From NCBI GenBank assembly GCA_021845595.1, contig JAJZVV010000019.1, positions 1 to 48,522 on the forward strand: DNA of 48,522 nt, read 5' to 3'. The position numbers and the translations under genes are program-made. The stretch comes from Pseudomonadota bacterium. Lineage in GTDB: Bacteria; Pseudomonadota; Alphaproteobacteria; Acetobacterales; Acetobacteraceae. Positions 24,551-33,721 of the stretch are shown piece after piece; position 1 is the first letter of the stretch; every line of letters begins with the position of its first letter. Below the pieces are notes generated by a model, which did not search any database, had not been told where the DNA came from, and worked only from the letters and a program-made list of their open reading frames with translations.

Positions 24551-27500
24551 TCAGGCCGCGACGCGATCGACGACGCGGATCAGCGGCGCTCGGTCGAACA
24601 GCGCCGAGAGGATCGCGGGTCCGCGTTCGGTGACGGGGACAAACAGCCGCAGCCGCCAAGCGATGATCTCGCTGGTGAGTCCCATCGCCTTGAGCTGATC
24701 GACGGCGCCATCGGGGAAGCCTGCGAGTTCGACGCGAGCGGCACCCATTACCGTCGCGCGCCGGACAGTCAGCCCGCCGGCGAGATGCAGCACGGCGCCA
24801 TCGGCGAGCACGGCGGACCACGCTTCGTCCGGCGCCAGCGTCGGTGCGTCGTCCAACCCGAGTGCCCGACAGACTTCGCCCATGGCGGCGGGCGAGATCA
24901 GGCGGCCGATGACGCGCTCGCCGTCATCGGTCTGCAGGCGATAGACCCGTAACGATTCATCGGGCAGCCGGTTCCAGATCGGCAGCAGCAAGCCGGTGAC
25001 GATTTGGAACGCGCTATCGGTGAATTCCGGCACCTGCGCCACTTCGGCATTCCATGTCGCAGTGAACCGCTCGGCGTCGGCCTCCGTCCAATGGGTGCGA
25101 TCCAGCGCGTCGAGGGCGATCGTCTCGCGGGCCATCGGCCGGACCAGACGGACCCGGCGCTGTACCTCGCCATCATCGAGCGTCAGGCTCGGCGCCGGCA
25201 TCTGCATCGCGGCACGGCCGGACTGGTCGTTGACCAGCATCCGCGCTCGCGGGTCCCGCGCCAGGGCAAGCGCGTCGTCGGCGGGAAGCGGCCGGTTGCG
25301 GTCCCGCCGCATCACTTTGAACAACCGCGTTTCGGCGCCGCTCGCCGCATGGGTATGGATGGTGCGCCGCTCGGCGATATGCAGACTGTCCGCCGTCAGC
25401 GTCTCGACGCCAACATCGTAGCTGCCGGCGGCGATCGCGCTCTCGATGCGGCTGGCAAGCAGCTCCTCGAACACCGCGAACAGGCCGTTCTGCAGGGCGA
25501 TCGGCAGCGCCAGCAGGCGGTTCAGGAAGGTGGTGATTGGCGGCAGATCTTCGCGCAGCGACCCGTCGCGGTCGGAGAGATCAAGCCCGGTCGTCTCCTC
25601 GAAACGCATGAGCGAGCAGCATTCCACCTTGCCGGCGAAGATCAGGCCGTAGAACTGCCGGAGTGCCGCCCGGGCATATTGGCTTTCCAGATTGTCGTCG
25701 GCCCGGAACAGCCCCTGGCCACCGGTCTGACGCTGGCCGCGGGTGATGGCGCCGAGGCTGTCGAGCCGGCGTGCGATGGTGGAGAGGAAACGCTTCTCGC
25801 CACGCACGTCGGTCGCCACCGGACGAAACAGCGGCGGCTGGCGCTGATTGGTGCGGTTGGACCGGCCCAGCCCCTGAACGGCGGTATCGGCCTTCCAGCC
25901 AGGCTCCAGCAGGTAGTGCACCCGCCGACGCTGGTTCCGGGCGGCGAGGTCGGCGTGATAGCTGCGTCCGGTGCCGCCGGCATCGGAGAAGACCAGGATG
26001 CGCTTCTCGTCGTCCATGAAGGCCTGGGTCTCGGCGAGGTTGGCGGACCCCGGCCGCGTCTCGACGGCGAGCCGCTCGGCGCCATCCGCGGCGACTTTGC
26101 GTACAACCCGCCGCGACCGCCCGGTGACCTCGGCGACCTGATCGGTGCCGAATCGCTGGACGATCTGATCGAGCGCGCCCTGCACCGCCGGCAGTGCGGC
26201 GAGGTGTTCCATCATCCGGTCCCGCCGCTCCACCGCCTCGCGCGATTGCACCGGCTGGCCGTCGCGGAACACCGGGCGGGAGAGCAGATTGCCCTCGCCG
26301 TCGGTGAAGACCTCGAACAGCTGCGTCGGGAAGCCGTGCGCCAGGTAGTCGAGGACGTATTCGCGCGGGGTGATGTCCACCTGCACGTCGCCCCACTCCC
26401 CGGCCGGAATGTCGGCCAGCCGCCGGTCCAGCAGTGCTTCGCCAGTGGACACCAGTTGCACGATGCACGCGGCCCCCTCGGCAAGATCGCACTCGATCGC
26501 GCCGATCAGCGTCGGCACCTTCATCGCGGTGATCAGGTGGTTGAAGAAACGCTGCTTGTTCGATTCGAAGGCCGATCGCGCCGCCGCTTTCGCCTGCCGG
26601 TTCAGCGTGCCGGAGGGACCGGTGACATTGGCCGCCTCCAGTGCCTCGGCCAGGTTGGCATGGATCACCTGGAACGCCTCGGCATAGGCGTCATAGATGC
26701 GCACCTGCTCGGGGCTGAGCGCGTGCTCGACGATCTCGACCTCGATCCCCTCGTATGACAGCGACCGCGCCGCATAGAGGCCGAGCGCCTTCAGATCCCG
26801 CGCCAGCACCTCCATCGCCGCGATCCCGCCGGCCTCCATCGCGGCGACAAATTCCTGTCGCGTCGCGAACGGGAAATCCGCCCCGCCCCAGAGGCCGAGC
26901 CTTTGCGCATAGGCGAGGTTCTGCATCGAGGTTGCGCCGGTCGCCGAGACGTAGAGCACCCGCGCATCGGGTAGCGCGTGTTGCAGCCGCAGCCCGGCAC
27001 GGCCCTGCTGGGACGGCCCACGCTCGCCGCGCTCGGAGGTATCGCCGGCGGCGTTGGCCATGGCATGCGCCTCGTCGAACACGATCACCCCGTCGAAATC
27101 TCGCCCCAGCCAGTCGATGATCTGATCGAGGCGCGAGGCCTTGCCCTCCCGCTCGGCCGACCGCAGCGTCGCGTAAGTGGTGAACAGGATGCTTTGGTCG
27201 AGCCGGATCGGCGTGCCTTGGCGGAAGCGCGCGAGCGGCGTGATCAGCAGCCGTTCCTGGCCGAGGGCGGACCAGTCGCGCTGGGCATCCTCGATCAGCT
27301 TGTCGGACTTCGAGACCCAGAGTGCGCGGCGGCGGCCCTTCAGCCAGTTGTCGAGGATGACGCCGGCCACCTGACGCCCTTTGCCGGCGCCGGTGCCGTC
27401 GCCGAGGAACCAGCCGCGACGGAAGCGCACCGCGCCGTCGGCGTCGTCGGGGGCGGCGGAGACCTGGTCGTAGGTCGCATCCACCAGCCAGGCGCCGGCC

Positions 27501-28918
27501 AGATGCCCGGCATGGGCGTCGCCCGCGTAGATGACGCTCTCGATCTGCGCGTCCGAGAGCAGGCCGTCCGAGACGATCCCCGGCGGTAGATGCGGCCGGT
27601 AGCTTGGGCGCGGCGGGGCAACCGAAGCCATGGCCGCGGATTGCACGAGCTTCGTCGGATGCGGCTGCGCGCCGGGGATGGCGATGGTCTGGACGGAATA
27701 GCTCTCGTAGAGCGCATCGCTGATCCGGCCACTCTCCGGCGGCGGTTCCGCCCGGACCTCGTAGGCGAGCGGGAGGCCGGGATCGATCGCGGGTTCCGGA
27801 TGCCGGTTCGGGATGGGATGCGCGCGTGGGACGATTGCGCACGGGCGAACCGGGCGAGCGGCCGGCGTCGCGACCGGGGGCGCGGATACGGCCTGGCGCG
27901 GCGGCACGAGGCGCGTCACCCACTCCAGCAGCGTCGCCACGTCGCCGGCGGTGCCGGGCGACGGTGGGAATGTGGTCGGGTCCTCGGCCGGCACGCGGTC
28001 GATGACGGTCAGCCGCGTCTCGACCGCGGTGCCGTGGCAGGCATAGAGGCGGCGGTCGATCCCGGCCGAGAACACCACCCGCCCGCGCGCCTGCAGCCGG
28101 ACGAAATCCTCCCGCCAGGACGGATTGTCAGGCGCGAGCGAGATGCCGGTGATGGCGACCAGCCGCCCGGCCGGGATCAGCCGCGCCAGCGCCGAGGCGA
28201 CATGGCGAAAGGCCGCGTCTGCCATCCGCCCCTCGACATGCGCCGCGACCGAGAAAGGCGGATTCATCAGCACCACCGAGGGTGCGATAGCCGGCTCCAG
28301 ATGGTCGTGGATCTGCGCCGCGTCGTGGCGGCTGACGGCGACGCCTGGGAACAGATGGCCGAGCACGTCGGCGCGGGTCTCGGCGAGTTCGTTCAGTGCC
28401 AGAGCCCCGCCGGCAAGGGCGGCGAAGACAGCGAGCAGTCCAGTGCCGGCGGACGGTTCGAGCACCAGGTCGCCCGGCGTGATCGCGGCGGCGGCGCTGG
28501 CCGCGAAGCCGAGCGCGATCGGCGTCGAGAACTGCTGGAGCGCCGCGCTCTCCTCGGAGCGGCGCGTATGCGTCGGCGTCAGCGCGGCCAGCTTCGCCAG
28601 CATGGCGAGCATCGCCGCCGGGCTGCCGGCGCGGGCGCGCATGGCCGGCCCGTGCCGGCGTAGGAACACAACCTGCGCGGCCTCGCAGGCCTCGTAGGCG
28701 TCCTTCCACACCCATGTGCCGGCCGCGTCGGTGGTGCCGAACGCCGCCTCCATGGCGGCCCGCAGGATGGCGGCATCGAGGGCTTGGCCCCGCTCCAGCG
28801 CGGGCAGCAGCAGACGGGCGGCGTGGAGGATAGCGGCAGCCCGCTCGGGGGCAGCCGGCAAGGACGGGGATGCGAGCATGGCCGACCGCTCGGCCAGCGC
28901 GGGGACGATGAGGTTCAT
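24551..28918 (-). CDS. Strawberry-notch-like helicase with N-terminal methyltransferase-like domain
   Basis: A 1455-residue protein. Residues about 150-290 show DNA methyltransferase motifs: LEPSAGTGLLAVFAAL (SAM binding) and VLMNPPFS (catalytic). A superfamily 2 helicase follows, with Walker A GDGTGAGKG near 503-512, a DEAH box (VFDEAHAM) near 611 and a C-terminal helicase lobe (SDAGGTGRSYHADLAARNQRRRVHYLLEP). This domain set is the bacterial strawberry-notch family carried by plasmids and ICEs of this type. A role in DNA entry, protection or modification is inferred. Confidence 0.88.
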   Translation of the reverse strand: MNLIVPALAERSAMLASPSLPAAPERAAAILHAARLLLPALERGQALDAAILRAAMEAAFGTTDAAGTWVWKDAYEACEAAQVVFLRRHGPAMRARAGSPAAMLAMLAKLAALTPTHTRRSEESAALQQFSTPIALGFAASAAAAITPGDLVLEPSAGTGLLAVFAALAGGALALNELAETRADVLGHLFPGVAVSRHDAAQIHDHLEPAIAPSVVLMNPPFSVAAHVEGRMADAAFRHVASALARLIPAGRLVAITGISLAPDNPSWREDFVRLQARGRVVFSAGIDRRLYACHGTAVETRLTVIDRVPAEDPTTFPPSPGTAGDVATLLEWVTRLVPPRQAVSAPPVATPAARPVRPCAIVPRAHPIPNRHPEPAIDPGLPLAYEVRAEPPPESGRISDALYESYSVQTIAIPGAQPHPTKLVQSAAMASVAPPRPSYRPHLPPGIVSDGLLSDAQIESVIYAGDAHAGHLAGAWLVDATYDQVSAAPDDADGAVRFRRGWFLGDGTGAGKGRQVAGVILDNWLKGRRRALWVSKSDKLIEDAQRDWSALGQERLLITPLARFRQGTPIRLDQSILFTTYATLRSAEREGKASRLDQIIDWLGRDFDGVIVFDEAHAMANAAGDTSERGERGPSQQGRAGLRLQHALPDARVLYVSATGATSMQNLAYAQRLGLWGGADFPFATRQEFVAAMEAGGIAAMEVLARDLKALGLYAARSLSYEGIEVEIVEHALSPEQVRIYDAYAEAFQVIHANLAEALEAANVTGPSGTLNRQAKAAARSAFESNKQRFFNHLITAMKVPTLIGAIECDLAEGAACIVQLVSTGEALLDRRLADIPAGEWGDVQVDITPREYVLDYLAHGFPTQLFEVFTDGEGNLLSRPVFRDGQPVQSREAVERRDRMMEHLAALPAVQGALDQIVQRFGTDQVAEVTGRSRRVVRKVAADGAERLAVETRPGSANLAETQAFMDDEKRILVFSDAGGTGRSYHADLAARNQRRRVHYLLEPGWKADTAVQGLGRSNRTNQRQPPLFRPVATDVRGEKRFLSTIARRLDSLGAITRGQRQTGGQGLFRADDNLESQYARAALRQFYGLIFAGKVECCSLMRFEETTGLDLSDRDGSLREDLPPITTFLNRLLALPIALQNGLFAVFEELLASRIESAIAAGSYDVGVETLTADSLHIAERRTIHTHAASGAETRLFKVMRRDRNRPLPADDALALARDPRARMLVNDQSGRAAMQMPAPSLTLDDGEVQRRVRLVRPMARETIALDALDRTHWTEADAERFTATWNAEVAQVPEFTDSAFQIVTGLLLPIWNRLPDESLRVYRLQTDDGERVIGRLISPAAMGEVCRALGLDDAPTLAPDEAWSAVLADGAVLHLAGGLTVRRATVMGAARVELAGFPDGAVDQLKAMGLTSEIIAWRLRLFVPVTERGPAILSALFDRAPLIRVVDRVAA

Positions 28919-28921
28919 GGG

Positions 28922-29012
28922 AGGATTCCGGAGAGCAGGGTTCAGAAGCCGGCGGGCGCTCTCTCGACCCCATCCGGCTCACCCCGTCCCGGCCGTCCTC
29001 TCGCTCTCCGGG
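28922..29012 (-). ncRNA. Possible divergent structured leader (radC-like)
   Basis: The leader before the strawberry-notch gene shares GAGAGCGAGAGG and a GAGAGAG block with the leaders of ParB, the 39014 gene and ArdC, but the pairing GTGACGGG/CCCGTC is poorly kept. It may be a diverged member of the same element or a chance resemblance. Confidence 0.3.
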
Positions 29013-29102
29013 CTCCCCGTCCCCCAGCGGTGAGCCGCTCCGGTGCTTTGGTTCCACCCGTGCCGTACTATCTCTGACCGAGTTGATCGTCAGGACCACG
29101 TC

Positions 29103-29345
29103 ATGGGCAGTGTGAGCATCGCCGACGCCAAGGCGCATCTGAGCGAACTGGTCGAGCGCGCCGCCGGCGGCGAGACCGTGCAGATCACTCGCCGCGGCAA
29201 GCCGATCGCGCAGATCGTCGCCGCCAAGGCGCCGCGCAAGCGCATCGACATCGCGGCCCTGCGCGCGATGGTCGAGAAGATGCCGATGCAGGCGGAGCCA
29301 GCGGGCGAGTTCATCCGCCGCATGCGTGACGAGGCGCGTTATTGA
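29103..29345 (+). CDS. Phd/YefM-type antitoxin
   Basis: An 80-residue Phd-type antitoxin (SVSIADAKAHLSELVERAA, then TVQITRRGKPIAQIVA) with a basic C-terminal tail for toxin contact. AGGA lies eight bases before the ATG at 29103. It overlaps the PIN toxin gene by 4 bp (TTGA). It is a different protein from the antitoxin at 3625-3867 and lies at the start of the plus-strand cargo that holds the RiPP operon. Confidence 0.88.
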   Translation: MGSVSIADAKAHLSELVERAAGGETVQITRRGKPIAQIVAAKAPRKRIDIAALRAMVEKMPMQAEPAGEFIRRMRDEARY

Positions 29346-29767
29346 TCCTCTATCTCGACACCTCGGTGCTCGTCGCTGCATTGACGCATGAGGCGGAGAC
29401 CGCGCGCATGCAGCGCTGGCTGGGAGACCAGGATCCGGAACTTCTCGCGATCAGCGATTGGGTGACGGCAGAGTTTTCTTCGGCGCTTTCGATCAAGCTG
29501 CGGTCTGGGCAGATCGAGATGCAGCACCGAGCGGACGCGCTCGCCATGTTCACCACGATGACCGCGGATACCTTCACGGTGCCGCCGATCTCCGGCGCGC
29601 AGTTCCGTACCGCCGCGCGGTCTGCCGATCAGCACGCGCTCCGCCTGCGGGCCGGTGACGCGCTGCATCTCGCGATCTGCGCGGATCATGGCGCCACCCT
29701 CTGCACGTTGGACCGGCGACTCGGTGAGGTAGGACCGGCCCTGGCGGTGAAGACGGCGCTGCTATGA
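29342..29767 (+). CDS. PIN-domain toxin, VapC-like
   Basis: A 141-residue PIN-domain protein. Acidic residues D6 (YLDTSVLVAAL), E44 (WVTAEFSSAL), D106 (AGDALHLAICAD) and D124 (LCTLDRRL) fit the active site. It starts at a TTG that overlaps the antitoxin stop, so its translation is coupled. Confidence 0.88.
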   Translation: MILYLDTSVLVAALTHEAETARMQRWLGDQDPELLAISDWVTAEFSSALSIKLRSGQIEMQHRADALAMFTTMTADTFTVPPISGAQFRTAARSADQHALRLRAGDALHLAICADHGATLCTLDRRLGEVGPALAVKTALL

Positions 29768-29917
29768 ACGCGCCGCCGGCGAGTGCGCAAAGACCAGCGA
29801 CAGCCCGGCGGCTTGATGCGTAGGAAGCTGACATGCCCACCGATCGCTCGCACGGCGGAGATGGGTGGATTCCCGTCTGTCCGCTTTCGGAAGGGGGGCG
29901 AAAGCTCGACCTCCTGG

Positions 29918-29946
29918 TTGAACATATGGCGCCGACCCGCTACGAT
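29918..29946 (+). promoter_or_regulatory. Likely promoter of the RiPP operon
   Basis: TTGAAC (29918-29923) and TACGAT (29941-29946) are 17 bp apart and end 26 bp before the ATG of the precursor gene. This is a sigma-70-like arrangement directly upstream of the cluster. Confidence 0.5.
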
Positions 29947-29972
29947 TCAGTATCGAGTTAGGAGAACGAAAC

Positions 29973-30146
29973 ATGTCCGAGGTCATGGTTGCCGAGTCGT
30001 CAGTCTCGCTCCGTTCCGCTGTGATCGCCGCTCGTCCGATGAACCCTGCACTCCAGCGCCTCCAGCAGCGCGTGCTGGCTGAGGCCGATGCTAGCGAGGT
30101 GATCACCAGCTACGATCGAATGCATCACCGCCATAGCCGCTCGTAA
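29973..30146 (+). CDS. YhhA-like cyclophane RiPP precursor peptide, 57 aa
   Basis: A 57-residue peptide with a strong ribosome binding site (AGGAGA) before the ATG at 29973. The first 45 residues look like a leader, with helix-forming segments PALQRLQQRVLAEAD. The C-terminus, ITSYDRMHHRHSRS, fits the Tyr- and His-rich core motif of YhhA-family triceptides, in which a radical SAM enzyme joins aromatic side chains to nearby residues to form cyclophanes. A hairpin covers its stop codon. The radical SAM maturase gene begins 11 bp after it. The assignment rests on the motif and the neighbour. Confidence 0.8.
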   Translation: MSEVMVAESSVSLRSAVIAARPMNPALQRLQQRVLAEADASEVITSYDRMHHRHSRS

Positions 30147-30155
30147 GTAGCGGCT
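30135..30155 (+). promoter_or_regulatory. Hairpin between precursor and maturase
   Basis: AGCCGCT (30135-30141) pairs with AGCGGCT (30149-30155) over a 7-nt loop that contains the precursor stop codon. It ends two bases before the GTG of the maturase gene and may lower maturase translation relative to precursor, or act as a weak attenuator. Confidence 0.5.
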
Positions 30156-30157
30156 CC

Positions 30158-32287
30158 GTGTCGGCGGCGAAGATAACGTCGTTCCTCGTCAAGCTCGCGT
30201 CGAGATGCAACCTCGATTGCGACTATTGCTACGTCTATCATCATGCAGATCAGGGGTGGCGTTCATTGCCGCGGCTCCTGTCGGCTGAGGATCGCGAGGC
30301 ATTCGCTCAACGTCTCGCGGAGTATGCGGCCGAGGCTGACCTCAAGCGGGCTGCCGTCATCTACCACGGTGGCGAGCCGCTCCTGGCGGGTGCGGAGGAC
30401 ACCGCCGAGTTCACACGTCGCCTCCGCCAAGTTGTCGGGCCTGACGTGGAGCTTGAGATCGGCCTACAGACGAACGGTCTCCTCCTGACGGATGCGGTTC
30501 TGGACGTCCTGGAGAGTGAGCGGATCGCCGTCTCCCTGAGCCTCGACGGTCCCAGCGAAGTCAACGATCTTCACAGGAATACGCGCCGCGGCCGGTCGAG
30601 CTACGACAGGGTGGCAGGGGCACTGAAGCGCCTCAAGCGTCGTCCAAAAACGTTCGCCGGCATCATTTCCGTCATCGACGCCAGCGTGAAGCCGGAGACG
30701 TTGCTGGAGTTCTTTGCACGGGAGGCGCCGCCCAAGGTCGATTTTCTGCTGCCTGATTCGCATCACGGGCGGCTGCCACCCCACCGAGATGTGGACCCCA
30801 CGCTTTACGAGCGTTGGCTGACTGAGTGCTTTGACTTGTGGTTCGACAACTATCCTGAGCTTCGGGTCCGTACCTTCGAAGCTCTCCTCGACGCGGTCGC
30901 CGGCCTTCCCTCCGGAACGGATGCTTTCGGTCTTGGGGACGTAAGCCTGATCACGATCGAGACGGACGGCACCTACCATGATCTCGATGTCTTGAAGGTC
31001 GTTGGCAACGGCGCGACTCGCCTAGAAGGCTCGGTCCGCGACACGCCAATTTCGGCCGTAGCAACGTCGCCGGCGATCGCGGCACATCGCCGGCTGCTCT
31101 CGAAAGAAGGGCTGAGTGCGGTCTGCAGGCAATGCGCGGTTGTTGACGTGTGCGGCGGGGGTTCGGTGCCGCACCGCTTCGGGAATGGCGGCTTTGCGAA
31201 CCCTACTGTCTACTGCGGCGAGATGAAGAGCCTCATCGCGCATGTCAGGCGGCGGTTGGAGGGGTGTCTTGGCGAAGCTATGGTGGCGGCGCGAGACCTT
31301 GATGTGAATCTGGGGGATTTCGAGCTCGCTGAGCGAGCTGCCCCAGTTATCACGGAGATCTGGAACGACGCTTGTACTGATAACGAGGCGGTCCTCGAAA
31401 CGATCATTTCAGAAGTTGCACGCAGGGCGAAAGGCACCAATCGGCTAAGGATGCTTATTGGCGGGCTCACCCCGGAGAGAAAGCGTCTCTTTGCGGGCGA
31501 TCCCGGCCTCGTTGCCTGGCAGAGGGCGTATCTCGCCCGCGAGAAAGGCCGGGTGGTCTACGATATCGATGGCAAAGTCCTGACTCCAGACCTCCTCTAC
31601 CTTGAGGAGAAGCTGGAACGTGCACCGGGGCTCGGGCTCGCCGTCGGGGAACAAGACTGTTGGCTTCGGAGGCCGTTCGGGACGTCGATTCTGTTCGAAG
31701 ATGCCGATGTTGTAGATCGCGCTCGGTCGGTGGTTACCGAAGCGCTAGAGATCGTGCAGCAGTGGCGGCCGGCGCTGTACCGTGAGATGCTGACGATTTG
31801 CCGGGCGGTGCAATTCGTCCGGGACCCGACCGCGCATCCCGAGAAGATCGTCTCCTTCAGCGATAACTCCGTCCCGGGTGCACTCTTTGTGTCGGTGAGG
31901 CAGGGAGAAAGAATTATCGATCCCTATGACCTCGCTGACTCGCTCGTCCACGAGCACCGGCATCAGAAGCTATATTTGCTCGAGCGGCGATTCCTGATGA
32001 CGCAGCCGGGTGAGCTTGTTGTCTCACCCTGGCGCGAGGATTTGCGCCCGGCATCGGGTCTGCTGCACGCGGTGTTCGTCTTCGTGGAGCTCCGTCGCTT
32101 GTGGGAGCATGTCCGGGACCACGGGCATGAGCGCTTGCGCCAGCGTGCGCTCAAGCAGCTCGCGGACACGGAGCGCAACCTCGCAGAGGCATGTAAGACT
32201 CTTCGGACATGTCCGCTGACGCCGGTGGGGCGCGCGCTCGCCGCCGTTCTTGAAGGAGAGGCGGCGCGGCAGTCGCTCGCGGCGTGA
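30158..32287 (+). CDS. Radical SAM/SPASM cyclophane maturase with C-terminal HExxH domain
   Basis: A 709-residue enzyme. Radical SAM cysteines are C17, C21 and C24 in CNLDCDYCYVY, followed by YHGGEPLL (GGEP motif). The SPASM region has CRQCAVVDVCGGG (about 323-335) and VYCGEM for extra iron-sulfur clusters. The C-terminal part carries H598-E599-H-R-H602 (LVHEHRHQK) and a second histidine in SGLLHAVF (H637), as in HExxH peptide-modification domains now linked to 2-oxoglutarate-dependent beta-hydroxylation. It therefore probably forms a cyclophane on the precursor and may also hydroxylate it. GTG start at 30158; its stop overlaps the next start as GTGA. Confidence 0.85.
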   Translation: MSAAKITSFLVKLASRCNLDCDYCYVYHHADQGWRSLPRLLSAEDREAFAQRLAEYAAEADLKRAAVIYHGGEPLLAGAEDTAEFTRRLRQVVGPDVELEIGLQTNGLLLTDAVLDVLESERIAVSLSLDGPSEVNDLHRNTRRGRSSYDRVAGALKRLKRRPKTFAGIISVIDASVKPETLLEFFAREAPPKVDFLLPDSHHGRLPPHRDVDPTLYERWLTECFDLWFDNYPELRVRTFEALLDAVAGLPSGTDAFGLGDVSLITIETDGTYHDLDVLKVVGNGATRLEGSVRDTPISAVATSPAIAAHRRLLSKEGLSAVCRQCAVVDVCGGGSVPHRFGNGGFANPTVYCGEMKSLIAHVRRRLEGCLGEAMVAARDLDVNLGDFELAERAAPVITEIWNDACTDNEAVLETIISEVARRAKGTNRLRMLIGGLTPERKRLFAGDPGLVAWQRAYLAREKGRVVYDIDGKVLTPDLLYLEEKLERAPGLGLAVGEQDCWLRRPFGTSILFEDADVVDRARSVVTEALEIVQQWRPALYREMLTICRAVQFVRDPTAHPEKIVSFSDNSVPGALFVSVRQGERIIDPYDLADSLVHEHRHQKLYLLERRFLMTQPGELVVSPWREDLRPASGLLHAVFVFVELRRLWEHVRDHGHERLRQRALKQLADTERNLAEACKTLRTCPLTPVGRALAAVLEGEAARQSLAA

Positions 32288-33276
32288 AGCCTCTGCGGAT
32301 CCCGTTGAACAGGTTGCCCGAGCAGCCGGGCGAGCGGCACGGCAGACTGCGCAGCTACTTCTGCGACAAGGATGCCGAAGCTGTCCGTGTGGGGAACGCA
32401 TGGGAACTCCGCCTTGCCTGGCCAGGAGGAGAAGAGCGCCACGTTGATCCGGAGCTAGCCCAGGGCCTGAGTTCTTGGGGCAACCTTTCGCGCAGAGAAA
32501 TGGCCATGGCTCAGCGCCGGAGTGGCCGCATCCTGCGTGTGCTCTATGATACTTGGACGCTCTACAGCTGGAGCGAATGGTTCGCGCACAACGGCATTAA
32601 GCCCGGCGAGCCCCTCACGATCCTACATGTCGACGATCACCACGACCTTATGTCCCCGCGCCTGTTCATGCGAGACGAAGGACTCGTCGACCCAATGACA
32701 GGACTCTGCTTCGACCTCTTCGATCCGGAGTCGGTGCTTTCCGCGCTCAATAGCGGCGCGGTAGGTATGGGAAGCTTTCTGACCCCTATCCTTCGTTGCT
32801 TCCCACAGGCCGATGTGAGGCAGCTGACACAGCCGCCGAAAGTGACCGGGACAACAGACAACCGCGTCGTGTTGACCGAGCGCGTGGACGACCTGCTGGA
32901 ACCGGGGGCGCTTCGTCCGGCAGTCGAATTGCTCGCTTCGAATCTGGGGGACGGGAATTACCGGATTACGAATGATCTAGAATGCTGGTTGGAGCACATC
33001 GGCCCTGGCCCAATCCTTCTCCACGTCGACATGGACTACTTCAACAACCGCTATGACGGGGACGAGGACTGGCGCGAGCGCAAATATATCTTGGACCCAT
33101 GTCTCGACGACGTTATGGCGGAGGTAGATCGTATCAGCGTTGCATTGAGGTCAGCGGACCTGGTCTCACGCATCCAGGATGCAGTGATCGCCTATTCGCC
33201 CGGATTTTTTCCAGCGGAGCTTTGGGAAGCCGCCGAACGACGTTTAGAGGAGGGACTGGGGGAGCTCTATGGCTAG
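32284..33276 (+). CDS. Arginase-like (UPF0489/OspR-type) peptide-modifying enzyme
   Basis: A 330-residue protein with two acidic metal-site motifs of the arginase fold: HVDDHHD at 115-121 and HVDMDYFNNR at 247-256. GSFLTPIL near 153-160 and IAYSPGFFPAELW near 292-304 complete the pattern. UPF0489 proteins such as OspR turn arginine into ornithine in RiPP precursors. The precursor core has Arg residues, so this is the likely substrate (inference). The GTG start overlaps the maturase stop, and the end overlaps the GNAT gene by 8 bp. Confidence 0.6.
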   Translation: MKPLRIPLNRLPEQPGERHGRLRSYFCDKDAEAVRVGNAWELRLAWPGGEERHVDPELAQGLSSWGNLSRREMAMAQRRSGRILRVLYDTWTLYSWSEWFAHNGIKPGEPLTILHVDDHHDLMSPRLFMRDEGLVDPMTGLCFDLFDPESVLSALNSGAVGMGSFLTPILRCFPQADVRQLTQPPKVTGTTDNRVVLTERVDDLLEPGALRPAVELLASNLGDGNYRITNDLECWLEHIGPGPILLHVDMDYFNNRYDGDEDWRERKYILDPCLDDVMAEVDRISVALRSADLVSRIQDAVIAYSPGFFPAELWEAAERRLEEGLGELYG

Positions 33277-33721
33277 CTCCAAGCGCCGCAAGCCAAAGCG
33301 CGAAACCCCCAAGCCTAAGGCGGTGAAGCCGAAGCCACCGTCGGAGAGAGTCGCCCCCACTGAAGTCACGGTCGAACGTGCAAAAGGGACGCGGAGCAAG
33401 GGAGGCGGCGATGGCGGCGAGGCTTGGCACATCTGCCACAGCGGCGAGAAGGTAGGCGACGTCTACATCAACCTGATCGATGAGCCACCTCTTGGGCCCC
33501 ATGCGTCCATTCAGATTTATCTAAATCGGAGGAACCAGGGTCTCGGCATTGGCCGCGTGGGCTATCGCCTCGCTAGCGAGGCGAGCCGGTATGACACGAT
33601 TTATGCGCATATGCGCAAGGCGAATGTCGCGTCGCGGCGCGCCGCGGAGGAAGCGGGCTATGTCGACGCCTCGCCTTCGGGCTTCACGCAGCTCATCATG
33701 AGGTGGGATCGGAAGAAATGA
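33269..33721 (+). CDS. GNAT-type acetyltransferase
   Basis: A 150-residue protein. Residues 1-45 are a lysine-rich, disordered tail that is unusual for the family. Residues 50-150 fit a GNAT domain, with the acetyl-CoA-binding motif QGLGIGRVGYRLA at 90-102 and YAHMRKANVASRRAAEEAGY in the C-terminal half. Ribosome binding site GGGGGAG is five bases before the ATG at 33269. It may acetylate the peptide (an amine such as ornithine), which is inferred only from its place in the operon. Confidence 0.7.
   Translation: MASSKRRKPKRETPKPKAVKPKPPSERVAPTEVTVERAKGTRSKGGGDGGEAWHICHSGEKVGDVYINLIDEPPLGPHASIQIYLNRRNQGLGIGRVGYRLASEASRYDTIYAHMRKANVASRRAAEEAGYVDASPSGFTQLIMRWDRKK

Noticed and set aside
25004-26758. 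Long open frame (584 codons) on the plus strand
   Set aside because: It is antisense to the strawberry-notch gene; its protein is Arg/Gly/His-rich with no domain, as expected from GC-rich sequence.
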